This document shows, in pieces, positions 45,844-58,100 of a stretch of DNA of 64,000 bases; the first letter of the stretch is position 1; every line of letters starts with the position of its first letter. The notes under the pieces were generated by a model that was not told the origin of the DNA, made no database searches, and saw only the letters and a list, made by a program, of their open reading frames with translations. The stretch covers positions 248,001 through 312,000 of the forward strand of contig NZ_CP155076.1 in NCBI RefSeq assembly GCF_039621805.1, written 5' to 3'. The position numbers were made by a program, and so were the translations under genes. This stretch comes from Paraburkholderia sp. PREW-6R. GTDB taxonomy: Bacteria; Pseudomonadota; Gammaproteobacteria; Burkholderiales; Burkholderiaceae.

Positions 45844-46461
45844 TTACTTCGTCAGGCGAACCACGTACAGCCCCGCCTGGTTCGGAGAGCCGGCGACGCT
45901 GTAATTCGGGCTGACGGCCATCAGCGGTCCTGGAACTGTCGGAGAGTAGGTCACGCTCGCAGGCGTAACGGTCGCCAGTTCAAGTGCGGGAGTGCCCGTC
46001 ACCGTCTGCGTTGTCGAGAAATTGAACGTCAGCATCCGGCTGTCCATCTGCGTGATATCGCCAGAGCCGCCTTCCGTGATTTCGTAGGCGAAGGGCGTCG
46101 TGATGCCAGCGGGCACCGGGTCCGGTTTTCCCAGGCAGAGCGTCAAGGCGCGCGTGACCCCACCCGTGGGGGCATTGAATTTCAGGGTTGCGATATTGTC
46201 ATTGGAGACCATCGTCATCGCCGTGCCTGCAGCGGTACCCAGAGCGATATCGAGGCGACTGTAGTTGACCGGACAGTTGAACGTGGTCGATTGCGGCGAT
46301 GACGCCGCGTCAGGCGCAGAGGCCGCACCTGGTGAGGATGCGCCCGCGGCGGCCGACGAATCCGCTCCTGATGCTCCGCCACCGCCGCTGCCTCCACCAC
46401 ACGCGGCCAGCAGAACGGCGGTGCCAATCAGACCCATCGAAAATTTTCGGCTCGTCAACAT
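45844..46461 (-). CDS. Hypothetical lipoprotein downstream of bcpB
   Basis: This is a 205-residue protein with an excellent AAGGAG ribosome site 7 bases before ATG 46461. The signal and lipobox are clear (GLIGTAVLLAAC, Cys21), followed by GGGSGGGGAS and a long Ala/Ser linker. The mature domain (VNYSRLDIALGTAAGTAMTM; VTRALTLCLGKPDPVPAG; YSPTVPGPLMAVSPNY; ending GLYVVRLTK) matches nothing I recognise. It begins 31 bp after the bcpB stop, so it is probably the last gene of the bcp operon. Confidence 0.75.
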   Translation of the reverse strand: MLTSRKFSMGLIGTAVLLAACGGGSGGGGASGADSSAAAGASSPGAASAPDAASSPQSTTFNCPVNYSRLDIALGTAAGTAMTMVSNDNIATLKFNAPTGGVTRALTLCLGKPDPVPAGITTPFAYEITEGGSGDITQMDSRMLTFNFSTTQTVTGTPALELATVTPASVTYSPTVPGPLMAVSPNYSVAGSPNQAGLYVVRLTK

Positions 46462-46492
46462 TGTTAGCTCCTTATGGTCAGTGAATCGCACA

Positions 46493-48229
46493 TCAGAATT
46501 GTCCCGTCACCTGAAAGCCCAGCGTCACGCTCGGCGCGGGAAAACCGTGCGGCGCGTAGACCGGCGTACCGGCAAACACGTCATAGCTAAATGCCCCCAG
46601 GCGCGAGGGCACGGAACCCTTGAAGCCCAGGACCGCGCCCGCGAGCTGTGTCCCGGCAAGAAACGCGGTAGATGGGCCCCAGAGGTGGCCGTAGTCGAGG
46701 CCCGCATAAAGCATCTGGCCCGTCTGGCCAATCGGATACTGGAGTTCGTTGCGCAAGTAGAAGCCCTTCTCTGCGGCCAGCATCGTTTCACCGCTGAAAC
46801 CCCGCACCGTGTAACGGCTGCCGATGGTCAGGTCATCGATATAGTTCAGTTCGTCGTTGGTGAACTGCCCGTGCAGCGTGCCCACATAGCGCAGCGTCTT
46901 CCCGGCCACGGCGAACGGTACCGAGAGATTAGCGTCGAGCGTCGCCATGTGGAAATAGTACGTAGGCCCACTCGCTGTATTCGGCATCGCCCCGAGCCAG
47001 CCGATACCCTGACGATAAGCGAGCGTGCCGTCGAACTGGGCTGCGCCGAAGTAATGGCGATTGGTCAGCCCGGCCTCGATGAACGTGTTGTCGCGCTTTT
47101 GCTGCGGGATTTCGGTGTCGTCGATGAAGCTCGCGCCAAAGCGCTTGATTAGCTGAAACTCGACGCCCGAAACATCGTTCTGGCTACGACGAATGACGCG
47201 CTCCAGCTTCAGACCCGCTGTCTGCGCGTTTCCGCTCGAAACAAACGTCTGGTTGACCCCAGCAATCTGCTGGTAATACGTGTTTGTGTAGCCGAAAAGG
47301 GTGCCTGTCCAGTAGCCCCACGGCACCGCATACGAGGCATTCCAGCCGTGTGTACCGAGGTCGTGGTTGCCGAACTGCAAATCCTGGTTGTAACCGCCCG
47401 AAAGCACGTCATTGATGCCCAGGAGGTTATAGAGCGCGAGCGACACGTTGCCGATGTAACGGCCCGTCGCGTCAGCGCCCGAGTTATCCGCTGAGACGAC
47501 GAGCGACCATGGCTTCGTGCGCTTGACGGTGACGACGACATCACTCTGGCCGGGTTCGGTACCGGGCACAATCTCCATCGAGGCGTCCTGGTTCGGGACG
47601 CGCTTCATCTGCTCCAGTCCCTGCTCAAGGTCGCGCAACTGGAGGATGTCGCCGTCGCGAGCCGGAAAGGCGGTTTTCAGCGTGCCCCGTGTACTGGCGT
47701 CGGCAAACTTCAGGTTGCGGATCACGCCCGGTATAAGCGTGAATTTCATCGCCCCTTTCGAGAGGTCCTGGGTCGGCACGAGTACACGCGTCGTGATGTA
47801 GCCGTGGCTTAGGATGACGCCTTGCAAGCCCTTCGCCAGTTGGTCAACGCCCTGCTTGCCAACACATTGCCCCTCATAATGGCGCAGCCAGTCATGCAGG
47901 AATGCGAACGGATCGAGCGGCAACGCCGACGCACCCTTTACACGAACAACTTCAGGGAGCGTATCGGGAACCTCGACCGTGAACGTGTCGATGCGAAAGC
48001 ACGGCGTCTCGACGGGCAGCACGGGGTACTCCCCGACGGCAGGGGCGGTCGAGCGTACAACGGGAGCGGCGACTGTCGCCGCACGCTGCTGCGCGTCGCG
48101 TCGCTGCTCGACCTGCTGTTGCTGTTCGGCGTTGGTACGCGCCGCAGCATCGGGGGCTGTTTGCGCGGGCACATCAAACGAAATCAGGGATGCTAACGAG
48201 ACGGCTGTTAGCTTCAATCGGTGGTGCAT
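46493..48229 (-). CDS. bcpB: BcpB/CdiB outer-membrane TpsB transporter
   Basis: This 578-residue protein exports the BcpA exoprotein. The signal peptide is MHHRLKLTAVSLASLISFDV; it is followed by a Gln-rich plug helix (EQQQQVEQRRDAQQRAA) and two POTRA domains (CFRIDTFTVEVPDTLPEVVR; LQGVILSHGYITTRVLVPTQ; LQLRDLEQGLEQMKRVPNQD). A 16-strand barrel includes the conserved VRGFSGETMLAAEKGFYLRN motif of loop 6 and ends GFQVTGQF with the C-terminal aromatic. I chose ATG 48229 because the residues before it contain no signal. It lies 29 bp downstream of the lipoprotein gene. A broken paralogue lies at 41868-43609. Confidence 0.95.
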   Translation of the reverse strand: MHHRLKLTAVSLASLISFDVPAQTAPDAAARTNAEQQQQVEQRRDAQQRAATVAAPVVRSTAPAVGEYPVLPVETPCFRIDTFTVEVPDTLPEVVRVKGASALPLDPFAFLHDWLRHYEGQCVGKQGVDQLAKGLQGVILSHGYITTRVLVPTQDLSKGAMKFTLIPGVIRNLKFADASTRGTLKTAFPARDGDILQLRDLEQGLEQMKRVPNQDASMEIVPGTEPGQSDVVVTVKRTKPWSLVVSADNSGADATGRYIGNVSLALYNLLGINDVLSGGYNQDLQFGNHDLGTHGWNASYAVPWGYWTGTLFGYTNTYYQQIAGVNQTFVSSGNAQTAGLKLERVIRRSQNDVSGVEFQLIKRFGASFIDDTEIPQQKRDNTFIEAGLTNRHYFGAAQFDGTLAYRQGIGWLGAMPNTASGPTYYFHMATLDANLSVPFAVAGKTLRYVGTLHGQFTNDELNYIDDLTIGSRYTVRGFSGETMLAAEKGFYLRNELQYPIGQTGQMLYAGLDYGHLWGPSTAFLAGTQLAGAVLGFKGSVPSRLGAFSYDVFAGTPVYAPHGFPAPSVTLGFQVTGQF

Positions 48230-48258
48230 TCTTTGTTCTCGTTTTCTTGTTGTCTGTC

Positions 48259-48483
48259 CTACAGTCCGGGCCTGGGTGAAATATGGCCAGGAGTCCACAC
48301 CCATTCCGTACCGCTCCATTTCCAGAAGCCAATAACCCAAAATGCATTGGAGTTAGGTGGCAGCACGGGCTGCATTTCAGGTTTCGGCGGCGGCATGGGG
48401 GGCGCACCGGGAGGCACGTTTTGGCATCCGGCCAGCAGCATGACGGATGCAAATAGAATTCTTCGCTTTGGGCTACTCGGCAT
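48259..48483 (-). CDS. bcpO: Small lipoprotein in the BcpO position (YxWxxW-type)
   Basis: This is a 74-residue protein from ATG 48483 with an AAGG ribosome site. It has a lipobox (LFASVMLLAGC, Cys20), a Pro-rich linker (PPGAPPMPPPKPEMQPVLPP) and a C-terminal YxWxxW-like repeat (FWVIGFWKWSGTEWVWTPGH). It overlaps the previous gene by 11 bp and precedes bcpB, the position of bcpO in Burkholderia bcpAIOB loci. The role of BcpO is not well defined in the family. Confidence 0.8.
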   Translation of the reverse strand: MPSSPKRRILFASVMLLAGCQNVPPGAPPMPPPKPEMQPVLPPNSNAFWVIGFWKWSGTEWVWTPGHISPRPGL

Positions 48484-48796
48484 TGTTACCCTTGGTTTGC
48501 TTAATAGTTGCCTGATACCACTCCTGCGATTCCCAATCTTCCAAGGCCGAAATGAATTGGGCCTCAGCTTCCGCAAGAGGAGAACCCGGCGCATAGAACG
48601 GATTGTCTTTTCCGAGGGCCTGGCGGTATCTGTAGCGCTGCGGTGGTTGTACGTTACCCGCCTCAATTTCATCAAAGAGAGGGGTTAGCCACCGCAGCAA
48701 CAATTGCACATCCGTATCGGCCCAATCACGTCCACCAAGTAACGCGCGAAATACTCTTGCCGTGTCTTTTAGTTTCCCGATCTCGCTCACAATCAA
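48473..48796 (-). CDS. Small extra gene between immunity gene and bcpO (unknown or second immunity)
   Basis: This is a 107-residue protein beginning at TTG 48796, overlapping the stop of the immunity gene (TTGA), or at GTG 48790. It reads EIGKLKDTARVFRALLGGRD, LLLRWLTPLFDEIEAGNVQP, NPFYAPGSPLAEAEAQFISA and LEDWESQEWYQATIKQTKG. It is helical and acidic with no signal. No family was recognised; an accessory or second immunity protein is an inference from its position. Confidence 0.65.
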   Translation of the reverse strand: MIVSEIGKLKDTARVFRALLGGRDWADTDVQLLLRWLTPLFDEIEAGNVQPPQRYRYRQALGKDNPFYAPGSPLAEAEAQFISALEDWESQEWYQATIKQTKGNNAE

Positions 48797-49158
48797 TCAT
48801 ATTTCGGCAGATATTCCTTATATCCAAAAAACTCGTCCATCAATTGAAGATTAAATTCGATGGACCATGTATCTGCCTCAATCTTGAATCTTCTATAATC
48901 TTCGTAGGACCAAAAATCCGCAGGGCCGAAGTAGTGCGGGCCGATACCCAACTGAATGCTCGTCAAGTAAGCACCTCGATCCTCTCCGATAGAGATTTTC
49001 AGAACATGCTTCTTATCCAGCAGGAAATGAGAGGCAAGCGCACCCCTGTCTTCCGACCAGAGGAAGTGCTTGATACTTCTATTACCAGTTTTTCGATAAT
49101 AGGCGCGAACCGTATCGTCCAGTAATTTCCTGCCTTCCAAATCATTTTTTAGTTGCAT
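48793..49158 (-). CDS. bcpI: BcpI/CdiI-position immunity protein
   Basis: This is a 121-residue protein from ATG 49158, inside the last codons of the exoprotein gene (17-bp overlap). GGAGG about 10 bases upstream lies inside the toxin coding sequence, so translation is coupled. It reads LLDDTVRAYYRKTGNRSIKH, SEDRGALASHFLLDKKHVLK, IQLGIGPHYFGPADFW and ends YKEYLPKYD. By position it neutralises the C-terminal toxin of the adjacent exoprotein. No named family was recognised. Confidence 0.8.
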   Translation of the reverse strand: MQLKNDLEGRKLLDDTVRAYYRKTGNRSIKHFLWSEDRGALASHFLLDKKHVLKISIGEDRGAYLTSIQLGIGPHYFGPADFWSYEDYRRFKIEADTWSIEFNLQLMDEFFGYKEYLPKYD

Positions 49159-52100
49159 AATAAAGACCTCCTTCACCTTGTTTAAATGAATAACCCTTGC
49201 TTTGCAGGTATTGGACTTCCATTTCGGTGTATGAGCTTGCTCTAGCTGCTGTCGGATCTATAGTAAATGCAAAACTCTTACCTTCAGCAATTTGCTGATC
49301 GAGGAACGCTTGATTGATATTCCACATATTCTGAGCACCGAGTTGGCTCTGCACTGAACTCCAGTCTGACATTGAAAAATACGTCGCACCTTGCGCTTGA
49401 GCCACGGCGTCATATGAGCTCGCGCTTCCTGCAACGTATGGGCCCAAAATCACTTCCGACGACGACGCGTTGTGCGTCGAACTGAGCGCAGCCTGATTGT
49501 ATGCCTGCGTCAGTAGTTCAGGAGAAGCACCATCACGATAGAAATTGTTTATCTGTGCCGCGAGCGCTTCGGCATTGCTCGTTGCCGCAGCCTGATTTGC
49601 CAGCGCCGTACTTCCAGCCGCAGTGCCCAGACTCAGGCCTGCGTAAGCGAGCGCCGCTGACCCTGGACTCAACCCGAGTGACTGAAGCGCCTGTTCACCA
49701 TATGTTGGCGTCAGAATCCCGGTTGTCGCCTCCGTAAAGCCCGCTTTCGAGTAGTCCAGAGCGGTCACCGCACCCGTAACGGCAACACCGCACGCTACGC
49801 CAGTCTCACAACCTGCTGCTACCAGTGCTGCTGCGCCTGCGGCTCCCAGAACGCCCTGTACCGCACCGTTCACTCGGTTCATCGTCTGCGATTTGCTATA
49901 CGCATCGACAAGCGCATCGCCAAATGTATCGTAGCCGTCGAATGCTCCAGCCGCCTTGAGTTGGGCCTGCTCCGCCGTAAACTTCTCGCCGTCATCTTGC
50001 ATTTGTTGCAAGGTGGCCGCCTGCGGGTCGCTAGACGGCACGCCATCGGCGCAATGGACCAGCGCGCATTCGGCTGCGGCGAGCTTGTATTGCTCTTCCG
50101 GCGTTTGTCCTGCCTGCGACTGCTTGAGCTTCTGGGCCTCACTTTGATCCAGTTCACGATTGAACACTTCGTTGTTCGACGCCGAACCTGCACCCGCAAT
50201 CGCGCCCGACGATCCGCCGCCTGCCAGTGCACCTCCAGCCGCACCGCCTGCCGCAGAGACAACCTGATTAAGTGCATTGCGCAAAGCGGTTTGATCTTCG
50301 ACTGGCACCAGCGCAACAGCCTGCTCGATGATCGGCTGCGCCAGCGACTGCAACGCGTCACCCGCGAGCGAACCGCCCACCGCACCTGCGATGTTGCCGC
50401 CTCCCAGCGCTGCGCCGATAGCAGCGACCGCCGCATGCATCGCATCGCGCGCAGCGCCGCCCTCGGCAAAGGCCGGATTGTTGTTCTCAAGCTGGTCCGC
50501 AATCTGGCCAGCCGCATAGGTTGCAGTCTTGCCAAACGCCTGAGCGAACGCGAGGTTGTTCTGAACCTGTTGCAGGTTGAACGTGTTCTGCACGGTCTGG
50601 TTTGCATTGGCCGTGTCACGCGACAGGCCCGCCGTGCTGTCCGTACCGCTCTGCTGGTCGGACTTCACCGTAATCGTGCCCGGGCTCACCGCTGCATGCG
50701 TCGTACCACTTGCGCTGTCGCTGGTCTGCGCAAAGCTCGGCCCACCCGAGAGCGAGAACCCTTGCGTCGAGCCGGAATACGACATCGTATTCTGAACGTC
50801 GGTAAAACCAAGGCTTCCCGTCGTCAGGCTGTTGTTCGCGGCAGGGGCCGCGCTCGCAATCTCGGCGCCGTTAAGCTGCGTATGACCCGCCACGTTCACG
50901 TCGAAGCCACCAGTGCCAGCCACGATCCCTGTCTGCTGGTTCACGGACGCATAGTTGCTGTCGATGCCGGTATGACTGATCGAGGCATCCACGTTGCTGC
51001 CGTAGCCAAAGGTCAGCGTACCGCTCGCACCGCTACTGTGCTGGTTGCTGCTGTAGGTCGAGGTATCCTGGAGACTCGTCATCGTCAGGTTGCCGCCAAC
51101 GTCCACCTTGGCCGTGTTGCCTGAAAGCTGCGCGCCTGCAAGCGTCGTATCGCCACCGGATTTCATCGTGAGCGTGTCGCCCGCCGCGATGGTTGTATTG
51201 TCCTGGGTCACGCTGCTGCCGTTACCCTGGCCGTGCGAGTTCTGCCCGTTGGCGAAGACGCTGATTCCGGTGCTCTTGCCTACGCCGATCCCAACACCCG
51301 CATTCCAGCCGCTCGAACTGTTCGAACTGGTGTCTGTTTCGGTGCTCTGCGCGCTTTGCAGCGTGATCGCATTGTTCGCATCCAGCGTGACGTTTTTCCC
51401 GGTCACGGTTGCGCCGGTCATGGTGATGTCACCCGTGCCCGCCTGCGCGTTGCCGTTTGCGTCTGGTGCGCCGGTGGCCGTCACGGTCACGTTGCCGTTA
51501 CCGATGATCGAGGAGCCTTTCGCGGTCGTAATCGACGTGCTGGAATTGCTGCTGCTGTGGCTCGACCCGACGCTGATCTGCAACTGGACGCCTTGCGTCG
51601 CTGCGCTGGCGTCACCGTTCGCGAGGCCGCTGGCTGCATTGCCGATAGCGCCGCGATTCTGGTAGGCCATTTCGGCCGCCGCCACACCCTGTACCGCTGT
51701 GAGGCGCGAATCACCCGACTGGACGCCCTGGCGCACGGTAGACGCCATCTGCTGGCCGAGGCTCAGGAGGCCACCGCCGAGGCCAACGCTCAGGCCCGAC
51801 TGGCTGGTCTGCTGCGTCTGGTTGTCCTTGTAGGTGTCGTAGGCAGCATTGACGGCGACGTTCTGGCCGGTCAGCGCCACATCACCGCCCGCAACGACCT
51901 CGCTACCGGAAATGCCAACATTGTGTCCTGCCGTAATCGAAACGTTGCCGGTCGATGAACCGATTACGCTGGCGTTGTTCGTAACGGACGATTGCTGGTC
52001 CGTGGTTGCGGTCTGCCGGGTACCAACCGTGACGCTCAGGCCGCTTGCCCCCAGGCCCGAATCCTTCTCCTGGTAGCTGCTCGACGACTGCATGGTGTCC

Positions 52101-55100
52101 TGCGACGTGGTGATATTCACATCGTGCGCAGCGCTCAATGCCACGTCATTCGTGCCGACGATAGCGCTGCCTGCGACGTTGATATCCTTTCCGCTTGAGA
52201 TTGCCACGCTATCGGCAGAGATCAGGCTGCCCTGTGAAATCGTCGTGGTCGTATCGCTCGAACTCGAAACTTCCTTGCCGCTCACCACATTGCTGTGACT
52301 GTGCTGCTCCTGCGAATTGTCGACACGCGTTTCAGTGGCTGCACCGATGTTGACATTGTTCGTTGCCGCAAGCGTCGCGGCCCCCTGGGCGAGGCTGATC
52401 GTGCTACCGGCGACATTGATATCGTTGCCAGAGGCCACGATCAGCGAGTTACCGGCCTTAAGCGTCGTCGCAGTCAATGTATCGTCGGAGGTGTGCATCG
52501 ACGCCGAATAGCTGCCGTGATGATCGCTACCCGCGCTGCTGCTATCGACGGTGGAAGTGGTGGTGGCGGCCTGGAGCGTCACGTCACCCTTCGCCGCAAC
52601 GATACCGCCTCCAGCGAGGTTAATATTCGCACCGGTCGCGGTCAGGTTGCCGCCGACACCGATCTGCGAAATGCCACCGACGTTCACCGAACTGCCAGTC
52701 GCGCTATTGATGTTCGTATCCGACACGCCGTTCGCGCCATGGACCACTTTCTGCTCGCCGGTCTGCACGGTGCCGATGTCGTAGTTGCCGCCAACGGCCA
52801 TGCCGAGGTTACCGCCCACGTTCAGGTTGGCCCCGTTCTGCTCGACGTTGCCTCCCGTCACAATCGCAGCATCGCCCTTGACGTTCAGGTTCGCGATGGG
52901 GCCAAGCGTGGTCGTGGTTCGCGTGGCACCCGTTGCGCTGACCTGGTTCACCGTATTCGTTGCCGTGTTCAGCAGCAGATTGCCGCCCGCATTCAGCGCC
53001 AGACTTCCGGCGTTTACCGTCGCGGAGGTAAAATTCACGTCCCCGGTTGTCGTCAGCGACATGAGGCCACCGCTTTGCAGCGTGCCGAACGCGTTGTCGA
53101 TCGACTTGCCGTTGATCGTCAACGAATTGCTGGCCTGCATCGTGCCGCTGTTCGTGAAGGTCTGCGCGTTCTGGAGGTCGATGTCGGTCGCCGTGATGAG
53201 CGGCCCGTTCATGTTCTGCTGGCTGGCCTGCGCGAGATAGACGACCGGCACCAGTACCGAGTGCCCGTCAACAATCTCGGTCTGCATGATGACGACGTTG
53301 GTCGTCAGGGCCGCAACCTGTGCGGGAGACAGCGCCATGCCCAGCGGCAGGTTGAGGGATTCGGAAAGCGAAGCGCCCGCGGCCATCAGCGACTCATACA
53401 TCGATTGCGTATCGGTGTAGGGGCCAAGCACGGCCTTGCCGGTCAGCGACGTGATCTGGTTCTGCACGAGCTGCTGCTCGTAAAGACCATCGCCCAGGCG
53501 CTTCTCCACCGTCTGCGGATTCAGGCCAAGCTGCTGGAGATAGTAGTCGCTTGAAATGAACGATTTCGCGCTCGTAAAGGCCGGGTTCGACTCGATCAGA
53601 TACGGCGCGTTCGGTGCCGTATCGCGACTGAACAGGCCGCCCTGGGGAACCGACAGGTTGCTCAGGACGCTCACCGCCGTCGCGTGTGCTATGACCGGAT
53701 CGACCTGGGTTGCGTTGCCCTGGACAGAAGCTGAACCACTCTTTGTGCCGTTCGCGCTGCCGCTAACCGAGCCGACATTGACGCCCGAGATCGACTGACC
53801 GTTGACCAGGCCGAGCGACGGAATGCCAGCGTTACCGGCGGTATTGTTGATGCTGACACCGTTACCGGAAATCGTGCCGCCCGCGCCCCAGGTGGATTCG
53901 TAGGCGGGCAGACCGTAGACCTTGACGTCAGCCGGGGCCACCTGGTAGCCGCCCGGATTGGAGGTGACGAATGTCGCATTGCCGAACGGCAACTGCCAGT
54001 TGTATTCGCTATTGTCGTAGTTATCGTAGTGATACTGGCCCGAGTACGTCACCTGCACACCGGGCGCAAGCTGTCCGGCCCAGCTATTCGCGTCGAGGGA
54101 GGCCGGCATCGCAATGTTGCCCACGGCGGCCACCGCGCTCCAGTAGTTCTGGAACAGGCCCACATTCGACAGGTCCAGATTGCCACCCGACATGATCTGC
54201 GCCTTCGGGCTGATGGCAGTAATCAGGTTCCCGAGCGCCACGCCCGTATAGGTCGTGTACTGGTACGTACTGTTCCACTGGCCGCCGTGCGGCGGATTGG
54301 TCGGCATGCCGCCAGGCCCGGCCTGCAATGCAGCGATGACGGCGGGATCGTAGTTGGAAGCGGTCGGATCAAACTGGATGCCCATGACCTGCGGATTACC
54401 AGGACCGCATGCGGCCATGTACGCGGCCGTACATCCCGACAGGCTGATACCAAGCTGCTCGATGATCGACGGATCAACCGCTTCGGTGTAGGCCCCGTCG
54501 GTCGTCATCACGCGTCGCGTGTTGGTGACCTGATTCGAGTACATCGCCATGTCAGCCGAGGACTGGATGAGCGCCGACACGTTGTCGATCAGGTTCGCGT
54601 TGGTGTAATTGCCGTTTGCGTCCTTGCCGCCCGCGAGCACGACCCGGCCAAGACCGAAAATCGCGGTGGTCGCCTGCGTGTCGGTGGCCGTGGTGTCGTC
54701 GCGGTTCTCGATGTCAGGCGCGAGCAGTTCAAGCAGGCCGTTGCTGTCGGTGGCACCAATGAGCGCGGTCGGACCCACGTTCGAAATACGGGTGGTCGCG
54801 TTCAGCGATGCGCTGCTGCCCACAATCGCGCCCGAGTTTTCGAGCGTGTTCGAGTGCGTTGAGACGGTACCGCCCGCCATCATGGCGCCGCTGTTGTTGA
54901 TGTCGTTCGCGTTGACATTCAGGTTATCGACCGCCTGGAGCGTGGCGGAATTGCTGAATGTGCCCGGCAGGGTAAAGGTGAGATCGTGACCGGCCGTGAA
55001 CTGCATGGCCGACGTCGGCGCGAAGTCACCCTGCAGGTTTGCCGTCACGTCATTGGCTGCGCTGTATGCGCCTCCACCCGTGAGCGTTGCGGCACTGATC

Positions 55101-58100
55101 AGCAGGTCATGATCGGCGCCGATCCGGCCGTTGGTATTCGACACAGCCCCCGTGGCCGTAATAACGACATCACCACCCGAACCGCCAAAGGTGCCCATCT
55201 TGCCGGCCGTGTCATCGAGCGTGCCCGTCTGGATCGAAACGGCCGCGCCGGCCACCTGGCCGTTCTGCGTGTTCGAGATGGACGACGCGTTGAGCTTCAC
55301 GGCCCCGTTACCCGCAATCAGCCCGTTACTGTTGACGATCTGGCTGCCGCCCTGCACGGTGGTATCGCCCGTGCCGAGGTTGCCGATGAGGCCATTTGTG
55401 GAATCAATCGACGCGGCCTGAAGACCGAGTGTGCTGGTGTCGCCGGGCGAACCCGTGCCGGACTGGATTTGCCCGTTCACGTTCGTCAGCGCTCCGCCGC
55501 TCGCGAGGTCGATCGAGGACAGCGATCGCACAACGCCCTGGTTGTTGTTCACGCCCCCCGCAACGTTTGCCGAGATGGCCCCCTGTGCCGCGAGTGCTCC
55601 CGCCTGATTGTTGACGCTGCCAGCCGTGACCTGAAGCTGCCCCGCCGTGAGGACCTGGCCGCCCGCATTCGAGAAGGAACCTGAACCATTGCCCGGATCA
55701 ATCGTGAGCGTGCCAGTCCCCGCGTGCGTGATCGTACCGCCATTGTCGTTGATGAGACTGGCAGGGGCGAGCGTGAGGTCCGTACTGTTGGCCTGGATGA
55801 CACCATTCGCGGAATTGTCCAGCGTATCGCTGACATCAAGTGCCATCGGTGATGCGCCAAACTGCGTAATGGTGCCGCCGTGGTTCAGCAGGTCAGCGGC
55901 CGACAAGGCAAGCTGGTTGGCCTGCGTTTCGCCGCCACTGTTATCGAACGTACCATCTGTCGTGATCGACAGGTTCGGCGCGACAAAAACACCGCCGTTG
56001 TTCGTGACTGAGCCAGCATGGATCGTTTCGTTCGCACCCGCGCCGGCTTGGCCGCCATCATTGGCCAGCGTGCCGCTCGTGAGGCTCAGGTCCGCATTCG
56101 ACAGCAGTTTGCCGTCTGTGTTGTTGAGCGCGCCGCTCACGGTCGCGGTGAGGCCGTTTTGACCGACGACCTGGCCCTGGGTGTTGTTGAATGCGCCGGC
56201 CTGGGCAACCACTTCGCCGTTGCCCTGAATCTTGCCGTTGACGTTTGACAGCATGCCTGTGCCATTGCCAGCTTCAATCGTCAGCGTGCCGGTGCCGGCG
56301 TGCGTGATGGTGGCGTTGTCGTTGATGAGCGTGGCCGGAGCGAGATCGAGGTTCGTGCTGTTCGTCTGGATCGTCCCGCCCGCCGAATTGTCCAGCGTTC
56401 CCGAAACGGCCACGTTCATTGCTGACGTCCCCGTCTGGGTAAGGCTCCCGGCGTGATTGAGCAGGTTCGTCGCGTTGAGCGACAGCTGCGCGGCCTGGGT
56501 GACGCCGCCGCTGTTATCCAGCGTCGTGGCGCTCAGGCTTGCTACCTCGCCCGCAACAATGGCGCCACCATTGTTGGTGAGCTGCGCTCCGGCGTTGATG
56601 GTTGCATTGTTCTGGGCCTGAAGCGCGCCCGAGTCGTTGTTCAGGGACTGCGTGTCAACCTTGAGGTCCGTCTGTGCGCTGACCACGCCGTGGTTGACAA
56701 CGCTCCCGCCCTGCAACGTCACGGCGCCATTGCCGCCGATTACACCACCTTGTGCGCCGCCTGCCGTGGTTCCCGCTGCATTCAGTAGCTGTCCGGTGGT
56801 CGTGACCGAGAGCCCGTCGCTGGAGAGGGAGGTGATACGGCCCGCCGTATTGTCCAGTGACGAGCCGGCTACCAACACGCCGGCAGCGCCCTGCATCACG
56901 CCCGCGCTATTCGCAATGGCACCGCCGCTGCTGACCTGCATCGCGCCCTGCGACACCATCTGGCCATTCTGGTTCGCAATCGGCCCGGAGGTCTGCGCGA
57001 CGAGCGCACCCTGTGAGGACACCTCGCCGTGCTGGTTCGAGATGCTGCCCGTATTCAGCGTGATACCGCTGCCTGCGGTAAGCGAACCGCTGTCGTTGAC
57101 CAGTGCGCCGCTCGCCTGTGCGTTCACGGCGCCCCCGGCGCTCGTGGTCGCTCCGGTAAGGTTCACGTCACCGGCATAGGCTGCCAGCGACAGGTTGCCG
57201 TTCGCTGCCGTCTCGCTGCCCGCGAGATTCACGCCGCTACCTGTCAGCGTCGCGTTGCCGCCCGCCACGTTCAGGCCGGTAGCGTCAAGCTGGCCGGATG
57301 TGGAGAGCAGCAGGTCGCCGCTGCCGCCCACCGAGCCGTCGCCATTCACACCCGCACCGAGTGTGCCGGTCGATGCGATACTGCCTGCTGTGATCGACGT
57401 ATTTTGCTGGGCGGCAACTGTCCCGCTGTTCGTGACCGCTCCCGCCGTACCAATCGCGGTATTACCCTCGGCGTAGACGGTGCCCGTATTCGTGACCCCC
57501 GTCGCACTGATTCCGACATTGCCGCTCGCATTCACCTTGCCGGACTGCACAAGCTGACCAGCACTTGTGAGGATGAGGTCGCCCGCCTGCGCGGCAATGA
57601 TGCCTGCGTTCGCGACCCCCACGCCGTTTTCCGTGCCAACCAACACGATACGGTTACTGTACATACCCCCCAGTTGCGATACGTCGATGGCGACACCGGG
57701 TGCGGGTCCGCTACCTGCAATGGGCGTGGGAACGAGGCTCGTGTAATCGATGCTGTTAGCGCCCGTCACGACGTGAAGCGTATTGCCGCCGTAAATGGCC
57801 GCATTGACTTCGAGGGCTCTGGACAACAGATCAACTTCATCAATATTCGACGCGTTCAGGCCCGCGCCCTGGACAGTAATCAGACCGCCCGTTACACTGA
57901 AGCCCGTCAGATTCCCGCTGCCATCGAAAAGCGGATTGCCGGTCGTTAAAATGCCACGTGCAGTGTTGATAAATCCGCCGCCATCGACCACGATCCCCGA
58001 CCCGTTAGAAATGACGACATCGGCTTTCCTGCCTGCAACTTCAACGTAACCTCTGAGTTGCGACGGGTTGTTGCTGTTGACCTGATTGACGATAATCTTC

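Noticed and set aside
49961..51124. Long plus-strand frames opposite the bcpA gene (also 52295-53554, 54029-54862, 57029-57949)
   Set aside because: They are mirror frames of repetitive bcpA coding sequence. The minus strand reads 3130 codons without a break and has all the family motifs.
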